A DNA stretch of 64,000 bases from UBA940 sp964464465 (GTDB taxonomy: Bacteria > Bacteroidota > Bacteroidia > Bacteroidales > Rikenellaceae), in assembly GCA_964464465.1 (NCBI GenBank), contig CAYXGF010000004.1, positions 5,344 through 69,343 of the forward strand, given 5' to 3'. A program made the position numbers and the translations under genes. Shown piece after piece: positions 15,522-23,505 of the stretch. How positions within the stretch are numbered: position 1 is the stretch's first letter; every line of letters starts with the position of its first letter. The notes under the pieces are model-generated. The model worked only from the letters and a program-made list of their open reading frames with translations, did no database searches and was not told the origin of the DNA.

Positions 15522-16856
15522 ATGTTCGAGAATTTAACCGACAGACTGGAACGCTCTTTCAAGATATTGAAGGGAGAGGGACGAATCACCGAAATAAACG
15601 TCGCCGAGACGCTCAAAGAGATACGCCGCGCGCTAATAGACGCCGACGTGAACTACAAGGTAGCGAAGAACTTCACGGACGATGTCAAGCAGAAGGCCCT
15701 GGGCGCCAACGTGCTGAGTTCCGTCAAGCCGGGCCAGATGATGACCAAAATCGTGCGCGACGAACTGGCGGCCCTCATGGGCGGCAGCGCATCGGACATC
15801 CGTCTGGAAGGCAATCCGGCCGTGATTCTGATTGCCGGTCTCCAAGGTTCCGGAAAGACTACCTTCTCGGGCAAGATAGCATCCTACATCAAAAGCAGGA
15901 AAGGACGTTCGGTACTTCTCGTGGCCGGCGACGTATACCGCCCCGCGGCAATCGAACAGTTGCAGATACTGGGCGGACAGGTCGGGGTGCCGGTGTATAC
16001 CGAGCAGGGAAACACCGACCCGGTAGAAATAGCCCTGAACGCCATAAAGTTCGCACGCAGCAACAACATCAACACGGTAATAGTCGACACGGCCGGCCGT
16101 CTGGCCGTCGACGAGCAGATGATGCAGGAGATTACCGCCATAAAGAACGCTGTCAAACCGTCCGAGACGCTTTTCGTGGTCGACGCCATGACCGGACAGG
16201 ATGCCGTGAACACGGCCCGCGAGTTCAACGACAGGCTCAATTTCGACGGCGTAGTCCTCACAAAACTCGACGGAGACACCCGCGGCGGTGCAGCCATCTC
16301 GATTCGCTCGGTGGTGGACAAACCGCTCAAATTCATCTCGTCGGGCGAGAAGATGGACGCCTTGCAGGTGTTCCACCCCGAACGTATGGCCGACCGAATA
16401 CTCGGCATGGGCGACATCGTGTCGCTGGTGGAGCGCGCACAGGAGCAGTACGACGAGACGCAGGCCCGCAAACTCAAAAAGAAAATATACAAGGACCAGT
16501 TCGACTTCAACGACTTCATGGACCAGATAGCCCAAATCAAGAAGATGGGCAACATGAAGGATTTGCTCTCCATGATTCCCGGCATGGGCAAGGCTCTGAA
16601 AGACGTCGAGATTTCGGATGACGTCTTCAAGCGCACTGAGGCCATCATAGGTTCGATGACGCCCTACGAAAGGGAGAATCCCGCAGCCATAAATGCGTCG
16701 CGCCGCGCCCGCATAGCCGCAGGCAGCGGCACCTCGGTCGCCGAGGTGAACCAGCTGATGAAGCAGTTCGAGCAAAGCCGCAAGATGATGAAAGCCGTCG
16801 CCGGAGGCGGCATGAAAGGCATGCCGTCGATGCCCGGAATGCGGCGCAGAAGATAG
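15522..16856 (+). CDS. ffh: Signal recognition particle protein Ffh
   Basis: This encodes 444 residues from ATG 15522 (MFENLTDRLERSF); an in-frame upstream ATG at 15486 lies inside the promoter -7 box and is rejected. Ffh binds signal sequences of nascent membrane proteins with 4.5S RNA and docks on FtsY. The N domain is residues 1-85. The G domain has P-loop GLQGSGKTT, DTAGRL and TKLDGDTRGGA. The Met-rich M domain (about 320-444) ends in GGGMKGMPSMPGMRRRR. No 4.5S RNA gene is visible nearby. typA follows after 60 bases, with a small CCGCCC/GGGCGG hairpin (16884-16901) between them. Confidence 0.97.
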   Translation: MFENLTDRLERSFKILKGEGRITEINVAETLKEIRRALIDADVNYKVAKNFTDDVKQKALGANVLSSVKPGQMMTKIVRDELAALMGGSASDIRLEGNPAVILIAGLQGSGKTTFSGKIASYIKSRKGRSVLLVAGDVYRPAAIEQLQILGGQVGVPVYTEQGNTDPVEIALNAIKFARSNNINTVIVDTAGRLAVDEQMMQEITAIKNAVKPSETLFVVDAMTGQDAVNTAREFNDRLNFDGVVLTKLDGDTRGGAAISIRSVVDKPLKFISSGEKMDALQVFHPERMADRILGMGDIVSLVERAQEQYDETQARKLKKKIYKDQFDFNDFMDQIAQIKKMGNMKDLLSMIPGMGKALKDVEISDDVFKRTEAIIGSMTPYERENPAAINASRRARIAAGSGTSVAEVNQLMKQFEQSRKMMKAVAGGGMKGMPSMPGMRRRR

Positions 16857-16916
16857 AACGCACCGAAAAAGAAACATACCAGACCGCCCGCACATGGGCG
16901 GCAGAACGAAATATAA

Positions 16917-18728
16917 ATGGAAAGCACTCTCAAATTACGCAACATTGCGATTATCGCCCACGTGGACCACGGCAAGACGACCCTGGTGGACAAAATGATA
17001 TATCAGGGCAATCTGTTTCGTGAACAGTCGCAGGGCGGCGAACTGATTCTGGACAACAACGACCTGGAACGCGAAAGAGGAATCACGATTCTGTCCAAAA
17101 ACGTTTCGGTGGTCTACAACGGATACAAAATCAACATCATCGACACCCCGGGACACGCCGACTTCGGAGGCGAGGTCGAACGTGTGCTCAACATGGCCGA
17201 CGGAGTGCTTCTGCTGGTGGATGCTTTCGAGGGCACCATGCCGCAGACGCGTTTCGTGTTGCAGAAGGCCCTGAACCTGGGCAAGAAACCGATTGTCGTC
17301 ATAAACAAGGTGGACAAGCCCAACTGTCGTCCGGAAGTGGTTTACGAACAGGTGTTCGACCTCATGTTCACGCTCGGCGCCACAGAGGAGCAGCTCGACT
17401 TCAAGGTAGTCTACGGAAGTGCCAAGCAGGGATGGATGTCGCACAAATGGCAGGAGCGCACGGACAGCATAACTCCGCTGCTGGATGTCATACTCGACGA
17501 GATTCCGGCTCCCGAATACCGCGAAGGAACTCCTCAGCTGCTGATTACCTCGCTCGAATACTCCCCCTATGTGGGACGTATAGCCGTGGGCAAACTCACG
17601 CGCGGCACCCTTTCGGCCGGAATGCCCGTCACCCTGGCCAAACACGGCGGTCAGGAGATGACAAAGACCAAGATACGGGAGCTTATGGTCTTCGACGGCC
17701 TGGGCAAAAGCAAGGTCGACAAGGTCGAATGCGGCGAGATTTGCGCCATAACGGGCATCGACGGATTCGATATCGGCGACACGGTATGCGACTTCGAGAA
17801 CCCCGAACCCCTTCCGCCCATCGCCATCGACGAGCCGACAATGAGCATGCTCTTCACCATCAACGACTCACCGTTCTTCGGACGCGACGGCAAGTTCGTG
17901 ACCTCGCGCCACATAAAGGAGCGTCTGGACCGCGAGCTGGAAAAGAACCTCGCACTGCGTGTCGAGCAGGGCGACTCTCCCGACAAGTTCATCGTCTACG
18001 GCCGCGGCGTGCTGCATCTGTCCGTACTTATCGAGACAATGCGCCGTGAAGGATACGAATTGCAGGTAGGCCAGCCCAAAGTCATCATAAAGACAATAGA
18101 CGGTGTCAAGTGCGAACCTATCGAGGAGCTGACAATAGACATTCCGGAGGAACACTCGGGCAAAGCCATCGAGATGGCTACCAAACGCAAGGGCGTACTG
18201 CTCAACATGACGTCGATAGGCGACGACCGCACCCGACTCGAATTCGAGATTCCGTCGCGCGGACTCATCGGACTGCGCAGCAACCTTCTCACTGCAACCG
18301 CAGGCGAGGCAGTGGTGACTCACCGTCTGAAAGGGTTCGAGCCGTACAGAGGGGAGATTGAGATGCGCCACACCGGTTCGCTCATCGCCATGGAGACCGG
18401 CGAGATATATGCCTACGCGCTCAACAAGGTGCAGGACCGCGGAAAATTCTTCGTGGCACCGGGCGACGAGGTGTACTGCGGCCAGGTGGTCGGAGAGAAC
18501 ACCCGCGAGAACGACATCTGCCTGAACCTGTGCAAGAGCAAGAAACTCACCAACATGCGTGCCAGCGGCTCGGATGACAAGGTAAGCATAGCTCCGCCCG
18601 TGATTTTCTCGCTCGAAGAGGCGCTCGAATATATAGGCGAAGACGAATATGTCGAGATAACACCGAAAGCCATGCGTCTGCGCAAGATTCTGCTCAGCGA
18701 AACCGACCGCAAAAGAGCCTCGAAATAG
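16917..18728 (+). CDS. typA: Ribosome-associated GTPase TypA/BipA
   Basis: This 603-residue protein has the standard length for the family. TypA is a translational GTPase related to EF-G and LepA that binds the ribosome, especially under stress or at low temperature, and helps large-subunit assembly. The G motifs are complete: AHVDHGKTT, the DxxG motif in DTPGHADFGGEV, and NKVDKPNCR. Domain II, the EF-G-like domains III and V and the TypA-specific C-terminal domain (GEIYAYALNKVQDRGKFFV, then GSDDKVSIAPP) follow. A clear terminator comes after the stop. Confidence 0.97.
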   Translation: MESTLKLRNIAIIAHVDHGKTTLVDKMIYQGNLFREQSQGGELILDNNDLERERGITILSKNVSVVYNGYKINIIDTPGHADFGGEVERVLNMADGVLLLVDAFEGTMPQTRFVLQKALNLGKKPIVVINKVDKPNCRPEVVYEQVFDLMFTLGATEEQLDFKVVYGSAKQGWMSHKWQERTDSITPLLDVILDEIPAPEYREGTPQLLITSLEYSPYVGRIAVGKLTRGTLSAGMPVTLAKHGGQEMTKTKIRELMVFDGLGKSKVDKVECGEICAITGIDGFDIGDTVCDFENPEPLPPIAIDEPTMSMLFTINDSPFFGRDGKFVTSRHIKERLDRELEKNLALRVEQGDSPDKFIVYGRGVLHLSVLIETMRREGYELQVGQPKVIIKTIDGVKCEPIEELTIDIPEEHSGKAIEMATKRKGVLLNMTSIGDDRTRLEFEIPSRGLIGLRSNLLTATAGEAVVTHRLKGFEPYRGEIEMRHTGSLIAMETGEIYAYALNKVQDRGKFFVAPGDEVYCGQVVGENTRENDICLNLCKSKKLTNMRASGSDDKVSIAPPVIFSLEEALEYIGEDEYVEITPKAMRLRKILLSETDRKRASK

Positions 18729-19085
18729 AGCCTGCTGAAACTGTAAACTTATACCCCGAAAGTCCTTCGCCAGACTCTCGGGGTATTTTTCACTTCCGCT
18801 TATCGCCATTGCCACGAGGCGAGACTCGCCTGTAACGCAAAAAAAGGCGACCATCTCCGGAACCATCTGCTCGGTCTCGTGCCGCTCCCTGAGGAACGAG
18901 CGACTGCGAGCCTCCGCTGGGCGAGGCTGCGGCTCGCGCGGCCCTGTGGAGCCGCAAAGTATCAGGTTTGAGCACACAAGCCTGAAAACGTATAATACCG
19001 TTTTACACTGACAATATTGCCGGCATCCGGCAACGGTACGGTTGCGGGTCGTTGCAACACGTGACGCAGCCTGCATACAATTCCG
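18729..19085. other. Convergent intergenic region rich in stem-loops
   Basis: This 357-base gap lies between typA (+) and the VOC gene (-), and no convincing protein gene is seen. It holds the typA terminator (18751-18786) and then several inverted repeats: AGGCGAG-A-CTCGCCT (18817-18831), GCGAGCC/GGCTCGC (18906-18912 with 18931-18937), CAGGTTTG/CAAGCCTG (18963-18984, one G-U) and TTGCCGG-CAT-CCGGCAA (19017-19033). A minus-strand TACTTTG is one base short of the promoter consensus. It may contain a structured RNA or decayed repeats. Confidence 0.4.
18751..18790 (+). terminator. typA terminator
   Basis: The outer stem is ATACCCCGA / TCGGGGTAT (18751-18759 with 18778-18786), with an inner AGTC/GACT extension, and it is followed by TTTT. 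Confidence 0.85.
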
Positions 19086-19472
19086 CTACTCCGTTAGCTC
19101 TATCATGTTGCCCTCGGGGTCCTCAACCACACTTTCGTAATAGCCGTCTCCCGTAACTCTCGGAGCACTCAGAACTCTGTGTCCCGCAGCATGCAGCCGC
19201 GCCGTCAGGGCATCGACCGCCTCACGGCTGCCGAGCGAAAAGGCCAGATGCGCAAATCCCGCCGACGGCCCAGCATGTCCGCGGACCGTTGCGAAGTCCG
19301 AATGCATCAGTTCAAGGCGGGCCGTATCATCATCGAAATAAAGAAAATAAGACGAGAATCCCTTGGCAGGATTCTCGTATCTGTCGCCGCAGCGTGCGCC
19401 GAACCATGCGACGTAAAAATCCCTCAGCCGCTGCAAATCATCGGCCCACACCGCCACATGTTCTATTCTCAT
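19086..19472 (-). CDS. VOC-superfamily protein (glyoxalase-like)
   Basis: This encodes 128 residues in the two-repeat beta-alpha-beta-beta-beta fold of vicinal oxygen chelate proteins. Candidate metal ligands sit at the expected places: His5 (IEHVAVW), Glu in RLELMHSD, His in FAHLAFSLG and Glu in MIELTE at the C-terminus. The family includes glyoxalase I, fosfomycin-resistance enzymes and dioxygenases; the sequence alone does not say which reaction is catalysed here. It is the last gene of a pyrE-SRPBCC-VOC run on the minus strand, 39 bases after the SRPBCC gene. Confidence 0.85.
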   Translation of the reverse strand: MRIEHVAVWADDLQRLRDFYVAWFGARCGDRYENPAKGFSSYFLYFDDDTARLELMHSDFATVRGHAGPSAGFAHLAFSLGSREAVDALTARLHAAGHRVLSAPRVTGDGYYESVVEDPEGNMIELTE

Positions 19473-19511
19473 ACGTTCACGCTCCTTCTCAAAGGCACAT
19501 GCCGACGCCGT

Positions 19512-19913
19512 CTATCTGTTGAACGCCTCGGCTATCTGGGCCGCGACCTGGTCGAGTGCGCCCTGCAACTTCTTGCCAATCATCATGCGCATCATCATAT
19601 TCAGCTCCGCATGCAGCACCAGCCGCATACGTGTGTCATACTCCGAGACCGGATGAAGCTGCAACCAGAATGTAAAATCCATCGGAAGAGAGTCGTCACC
19701 CTTGATTTTGATATATTTGGGCGCCTGTTTGTCCACTATGGTCAGCCCCACATTGAAACCCTTTACCTTGAACGAGCAGCTGTCCTCCGTTGCGGTCCAC
19801 CCCTCGACACGGTCTTTAAGCATGGGCGTGAAATTATTGAAATCGCACACCGAATCATAAATCATCTGTGCCGGGCGCAGAATCCGCTGCTGTTTGCTTT
19901 CGTATTTCTCCAT
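19512..19913 (-). CDS. SRPBCC/START-like protein
   Basis: This encodes 133 residues from ATG 19913 (MEKYESKQQRILRPAQMIYDSV); an in-frame ATG 42 bases further upstream would overlap pyrE and is less likely. The pattern of an early helix with SVCDFNNF, a beta sheet (CSFKVKGFNVGLTIVDKQAPKYIKIKG) and a long C-terminal helix (LQGALDQVAAQIAEAFNR) fits the helix-grip SRPBCC fold, which binds hydrophobic ligands. A Met-rich patch (LNMMMRMMIGKKL) precedes the last helix. It lies between pyrE and a VOC protein; this placement next to pyrE does not reveal the ligand. Confidence 0.8.
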   Translation of the reverse strand: MEKYESKQQRILRPAQMIYDSVCDFNNFTPMLKDRVEGWTATEDSCSFKVKGFNVGLTIVDKQAPKYIKIKGDDSLPMDFTFWLQLHPVSEYDTRMRLVLHAELNMMMRMMIGKKLQGALDQVAAQIAEAFNR

Positions 19914-19927
19914 ATCGACCGCGCTAT

Positions 19928-20554
19928 TTAATACTTCGACGGGTCCTTTCGCCACTGACGCAGGAAATCGAGCTCCTCATCCCTGACATATCCCTGCCGG
20001 CTTGCCAGCTCTATAAGCGTATCGTAATTGCTGAGCGTATCGAGCGTCACGCCCGCCGCCTTGAAGTTCTGTTCCGCCACCGGGAACCCGTAGGTGAAGA
20101 TAGCCGTCATGCCCAATACCTCGCATCCGGCATCGCGCAACGCCTCCACCGCACTGAGCGAACTGCCGCCGGTGGAAATCAGGTCCTCCACCACAACGAC
20201 CTTGTCGCCCTTGCTGTAACGGCCCTCGATTTGATTGGCCAGACCGTGCGATTTGGGAGCCGAACGGACGTATATGAACGGTTTTCCGAGCTGCTCGGCA
20301 ACCAGAACGCCGTGCGCAATGGCTCCGGTAGCAACTCCGGCAATAACATCCGCATCGGGATATTTTTCAAGTATCAGCCGGCTGAAAGCATCGCACACCT
20401 CTCTGCGCACCTCGGGAAAGGAAAGTACGCTTCGGTTGTCGCAGTAGATGGGCGAATGCCAGCCTGAGGCCCACGTAAAAAGATTTGCAGGACTGAGTTT
20501 TATTGCCTTAATTTGCAATAAACTTCGCGCGATTGATGTCGCTGTCGAATTCAT
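19928..20554 (-). CDS. pyrE: Orotate phosphoribosyltransferase
   Basis: This 208-residue protein converts orotate and PRPP to orotidine 5'-phosphate in pyrimidine synthesis, as a cytoplasmic dimer. The PRPP-binding motif VVVVEDLISTGGSS is intact, as are the flexible-loop segment RSAPKSHGLANQIEG with its catalytic lysine and the N-terminal FTWASGWHSPIYCDNR. Its start codon is only 17 bases from the start of the divergent Nudix gene, so its promoter lies inside that gene (20595-20626). SRPBCC and VOC genes follow in the same direction with short gaps. Confidence 0.95.
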   Translation of the reverse strand: MNSTATSIARSLLQIKAIKLSPANLFTWASGWHSPIYCDNRSVLSFPEVRREVCDAFSRLILEKYPDADVIAGVATGAIAHGVLVAEQLGKPFIYVRSAPKSHGLANQIEGRYSKGDKVVVVEDLISTGGSSLSAVEALRDAGCEVLGMTAIFTYGFPVAEQNFKAAGVTLDTLSNYDTLIELASRQGYVRDEELDFLRQWRKDPSKY

Positions 20555-20571
20555 GATAAGATTAAAACTTT

Positions 20572-21177
20572 ATGTATACGTTATATTTCGCCGATAAAGT
20601 TACGGTTTTTGCAGCCGAAAAACAAAACACGGAAGGCAAAACTTTATATCTGCCGCCCGACGGGCGCCTTACACGGGAGCAGCTTCTGGAACATTTCAAC
20701 CAATACGACAGGGTGACTGTGGTCAGCAGCCGGTACCGGGAGTTGTTCGATGACTTTTGCAGACAGTTCACATGGGTAGAGGCGGCTGGCGGCCTTGTGG
20801 AGAACGCAGAGGGACAGTGGCTTATGATTCATCGCAACGGCCGATGGGACCTGCCCAAAGGGCACCTGGAAGCCGGCGAGTCCCTGCCCCAGTGCGCCTC
20901 ACGCGAAGTGGGCGAGGAGTGCGGCCTCGACACCGGGGACATCACGGTAGGCCGTTTCATATGTTCGACACTGCACTTCTACTTTTTCAGAAAGACCGAC
21001 CGGTGGGAGATAAAACGTACATGGTGGTTCAGGATGAACTATACCGGACACCGGACACCGGCCCCGCAGACCGAAGAAGGAATCACGGCTGTGGAATGGA
21101 TGACGCAGGCCGAGGCGAAAGCGGCCGCCTCGGGAAGTTTCCGCACAATCGCCGAAGTGCTCGGCAAAACAGAATAA
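20572..21177 (+). CDS. Nudix hydrolase
   Basis: This encodes 201 residues. After an N-terminal extension of about 65 residues, the Nudix fold starts at AAGGLVENAEGQWLMIHRNGRWDLPKG, and the complete Nudix box follows as GHLEAGESLPQCASREVGEECGL, with the metal-binding REVGEE core. Nudix enzymes cleave nucleoside diphosphates linked to another group; the substrate (ADP-ribose, NAD derivatives, oxidised nucleotides or Ap4A-like compounds) cannot be told from sequence. The divergent position next to pyrE suggests, but does not prove, a link to nucleotide metabolism. Confidence 0.9.
   Translation: MYTLYFADKVTVFAAEKQNTEGKTLYLPPDGRLTREQLLEHFNQYDRVTVVSSRYRELFDDFCRQFTWVEAAGGLVENAEGQWLMIHRNGRWDLPKGHLEAGESLPQCASREVGEECGLDTGDITVGRFICSTLHFYFFRKTDRWEIKRTWWFRMNYTGHRTPAPQTEEGITAVEWMTQAEAKAAASGSFRTIAEVLGKTE
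20595..20626 (-). promoter_or_regulatory. pyrE promoter inside the Nudix gene
   Basis: On the minus strand, TAACTTTA (complement of 20595-20602, one base off TAnnTTTG) lies 20 bases after TTTG (complement of 20623-20626). It sits within the first codons of the divergent Nudix gene. Confidence 0.55.
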
Positions 21178-21209
21178 CCATCGCCAATTAAATAAATGAA
21201 AAACGGCAT

Positions 21210-23318
21210 ATGAACAAGTTATTTGCATTTTTAACCCTCTCAGTCATGGGAATACTCACAGGATGCGGCAGCGCGGAGCACTCGCCGCAGAACATCGGCG
21301 CCCGGCTCTCCGAGCAGGAGAAAGCGGCTCAAATCTTCACTCCCGAAGTAATGTGGAAGATGGGAAGAATAGGCTCGGCAGCACTCTCTCCGGACGGCAG
21401 CCGCCTGGTGTACACCGTAACCTATTACGACATGGCCTCCAACAGCGGCAGCGGCTCGCTCTACATGCAGACTGGCGACGGAAGCACCGTGCGTCTTACC
21501 GACGGCGGCAGCGACAGCGCCCCGGCATGGAGCGGAGACGGCACCGCAATTTATTTTCTTTCCGACCGCAGCGGCTCTCAGCAGCTGTGGCGCATTCCGG
21601 CAAGCGGCGGCACGCCTGTGCAGCTTACCGACATCGAGGGCGGAATCGAGGATTTCGGCATAGCGCCGGGCGGCGGCAGGATATTTTATATCAAGCGGGT
21701 ACACGTCACCGATACAGAATCCAAGGACATCTACGCCGACATGGACAAGTCGCAGGCCCGCATATACGACGACCTTATGGCACGCCACTGGAACTACTGG
21801 GATGACGGCAGCTATCTGCACATCTTCGTGGCCGATTTCGACGGCAGCAGCGTGAGCGGCGCCAGGGACATCATGGAGGGCGAGGCATGGGATGCGCCCA
21901 TGGCCCCGTATTTCGATGCAGCGGAAATCGCGTGGAACAATGCCGGCGACGTACTGGCATACACATGCAAGAAACAGACAGGACTCGAATATGCCCTGTC
22001 CACCGATTCGGACATCTATCTCTACGACACCCGCGACGGCTCCACCCGCAACATCTGCAAGACAGAACAGGCTCCGGAGGGCCTCGTAGGGTACGACAAA
22101 TACCCTGTCTTCTCGCCCGACGACCGCTACATAGCGTTCAGCAGCATGCGCCGCGCCGGAAACGAGAGCGACAAGGAGCGTCTGTTCGTATATGACTCGC
22201 AGACAGGCTCTTTTGTCGACCTGACGGCCGATTTCGACTACAACGCCGCGAACATCGTATGGGACGGAAACGAAGCACTCTATTTCATCTCGCCGATTCA
22301 GGCCACACACCAGATTTGCAGGGCTGAGCTTCCCGGCGGCAATGTGCGGGTCGTCACCAGCGGCGAGCACGACATAAACTCGTTCGTGCGCTCGGCCGGC
22401 CGCACCGTGGCTGCGGTGACGAAAATCTCCATGGCCACCGAACTGTTCGACGTCAATATGCAGGACGGCGCCATGACGCAGATAACGGATGTCAACAAAG
22501 AGATATACGACAACATAAAACTCGGCGCAGTCGAGAAACGCTGGGTTGCGACCACCGACGGCAAACAGATGCTTACATGGGTCGTATTCCCGCCCGACTT
22601 CGACCCCGAAAAGAAATACCCGGTGCTGCTTTACTGCCAGGGCGGCCCGCAGAGCGTGGTAAGCCAGGGATGGAGCTACCGGTGGAATCTCGAACTGATG
22701 GCCTCGCATGGCTATATCGTCGTGGCTCCGAACCGCCGCGGTCTGCCGTCGTTCGGACAAGAGTGGCTGGACCAGATTTCAGGCGATTACAGCGGCCAGA
22801 ACATACGCGACTATCTGAGCGCCATAGACGACGTTGCGGCGGAGAAGTGGGCCGACCGCGACCGTATGGGCTGCGTGGGCGCAAGCTACGGCGGTTATTC
22901 GTCATTCTATCTGATGGGCGTGCACCAGAAACGTTTCAAGGCCTTCATCGCCCACTGCGGAATATTCAATTTCGAGAGCATGTACGGCGCCACCGAGGAG
23001 CTGTGGTTCCCCAACAACGATTACGGCGGCCCCTATTGGAGCGACGACGCCACAGCCCGCCGCTCCTACGCCAACTCCCCGCACCATCTGGTCCGCGCAT
23101 GGGACACCCCGATTCTCATCATCACCGGCATCAAGGACTTCCGCGTGCCGTATACCCAGAGTCTCGAAGCATTCTCCGCAGCACGGCTCATGTGTCTCGA
23201 CGCCAGGCTCGTCGAGTTCGAGAACGAGGCGCACCAGGTCTTCAAACCGCAAAACGCAATCGTATGGCAGCGCGAATTCTTCTCCTGGCTCGACAAGTAC
23301 GTGAAAAACGCGAAGTAA
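21210..23318 (+). CDS. S9 prolyl-oligopeptidase-family lipoprotein peptidase
   Basis: This encodes 702 residues. The signal ends at lipobox LTGC (Cys19). An N-terminal beta-propeller of PD40-type repeats (LSPDGSRLVYTV, WSGDGTAIYFLSDRSGS, FSPDDRYIAFSS) covers about residues 40-430. The alpha/beta hydrolase follows, with nucleophile GASYGGYSS, the aspartate in GIKDFRVPY and the histidine in ENEAHQVF. Such acylaminoacyl-peptidase/DPP-like enzymes release dipeptides or acyl residues from peptides in the periplasm, matching an asaccharolytic, peptide-using lifestyle. It lacks the EEF motif of DPP IV seen in the other S9 gene at 61669-63792. A 17-bp inverted repeat lies downstream. Confidence 0.9.
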   Translation: MNKLFAFLTLSVMGILTGCGSAEHSPQNIGARLSEQEKAAQIFTPEVMWKMGRIGSAALSPDGSRLVYTVTYYDMASNSGSGSLYMQTGDGSTVRLTDGGSDSAPAWSGDGTAIYFLSDRSGSQQLWRIPASGGTPVQLTDIEGGIEDFGIAPGGGRIFYIKRVHVTDTESKDIYADMDKSQARIYDDLMARHWNYWDDGSYLHIFVADFDGSSVSGARDIMEGEAWDAPMAPYFDAAEIAWNNAGDVLAYTCKKQTGLEYALSTDSDIYLYDTRDGSTRNICKTEQAPEGLVGYDKYPVFSPDDRYIAFSSMRRAGNESDKERLFVYDSQTGSFVDLTADFDYNAANIVWDGNEALYFISPIQATHQICRAELPGGNVRVVTSGEHDINSFVRSAGRTVAAVTKISMATELFDVNMQDGAMTQITDVNKEIYDNIKLGAVEKRWVATTDGKQMLTWVVFPPDFDPEKKYPVLLYCQGGPQSVVSQGWSYRWNLELMASHGYIVVAPNRRGLPSFGQEWLDQISGDYSGQNIRDYLSAIDDVAAEKWADRDRMGCVGASYGGYSSFYLMGVHQKRFKAFIAHCGIFNFESMYGATEELWFPNNDYGGPYWSDDATARRSYANSPHHLVRAWDTPILIITGIKDFRVPYTQSLEAFSAARLMCLDARLVEFENEAHQVFKPQNAIVWQREFFSWLDKYVKNAK

Positions 23319-23370
23319 TACTATATTGTATGAGATAATACAAGAAGAATGCAAGTCATAACCGCGCAGA

Positions 23371-23411
23371 AATACCACGCTCTATATCAACGCAATATAG
23401 AGTGTGGTATT
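23371..23411. repeat. Long inverted repeat (17-bp stem)
   Basis: AATACCAC-G-CTCTATAT (23371-23387) pairs with ATATAGAG-T-GTGGTATT (23395-23411) around a 7-base loop, with one G-U pair in the RNA. A smaller TTGTAT/ATACAA hairpin precedes it (about 23327-23344). There is no T-run after the stem, so it is not a standard terminator for the S9 peptidase gene. Confidence 0.65.
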
Positions 23412-23505
23412 CTTGCAAAAGGACATCTCTTTACTATCTTAAACCGCTACGGGAATTATATTCCGCAGGAGATTTTTTGCATATACATTTTTAATAATAG
23501 TCATC

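Noticed and set aside
18790..18975. 61-codon minus-strand open frame between typA and the VOC gene
   Set aside because: It is Arg/Ala/Gly-rich, lies within hairpin-dense sequence and has no start context.
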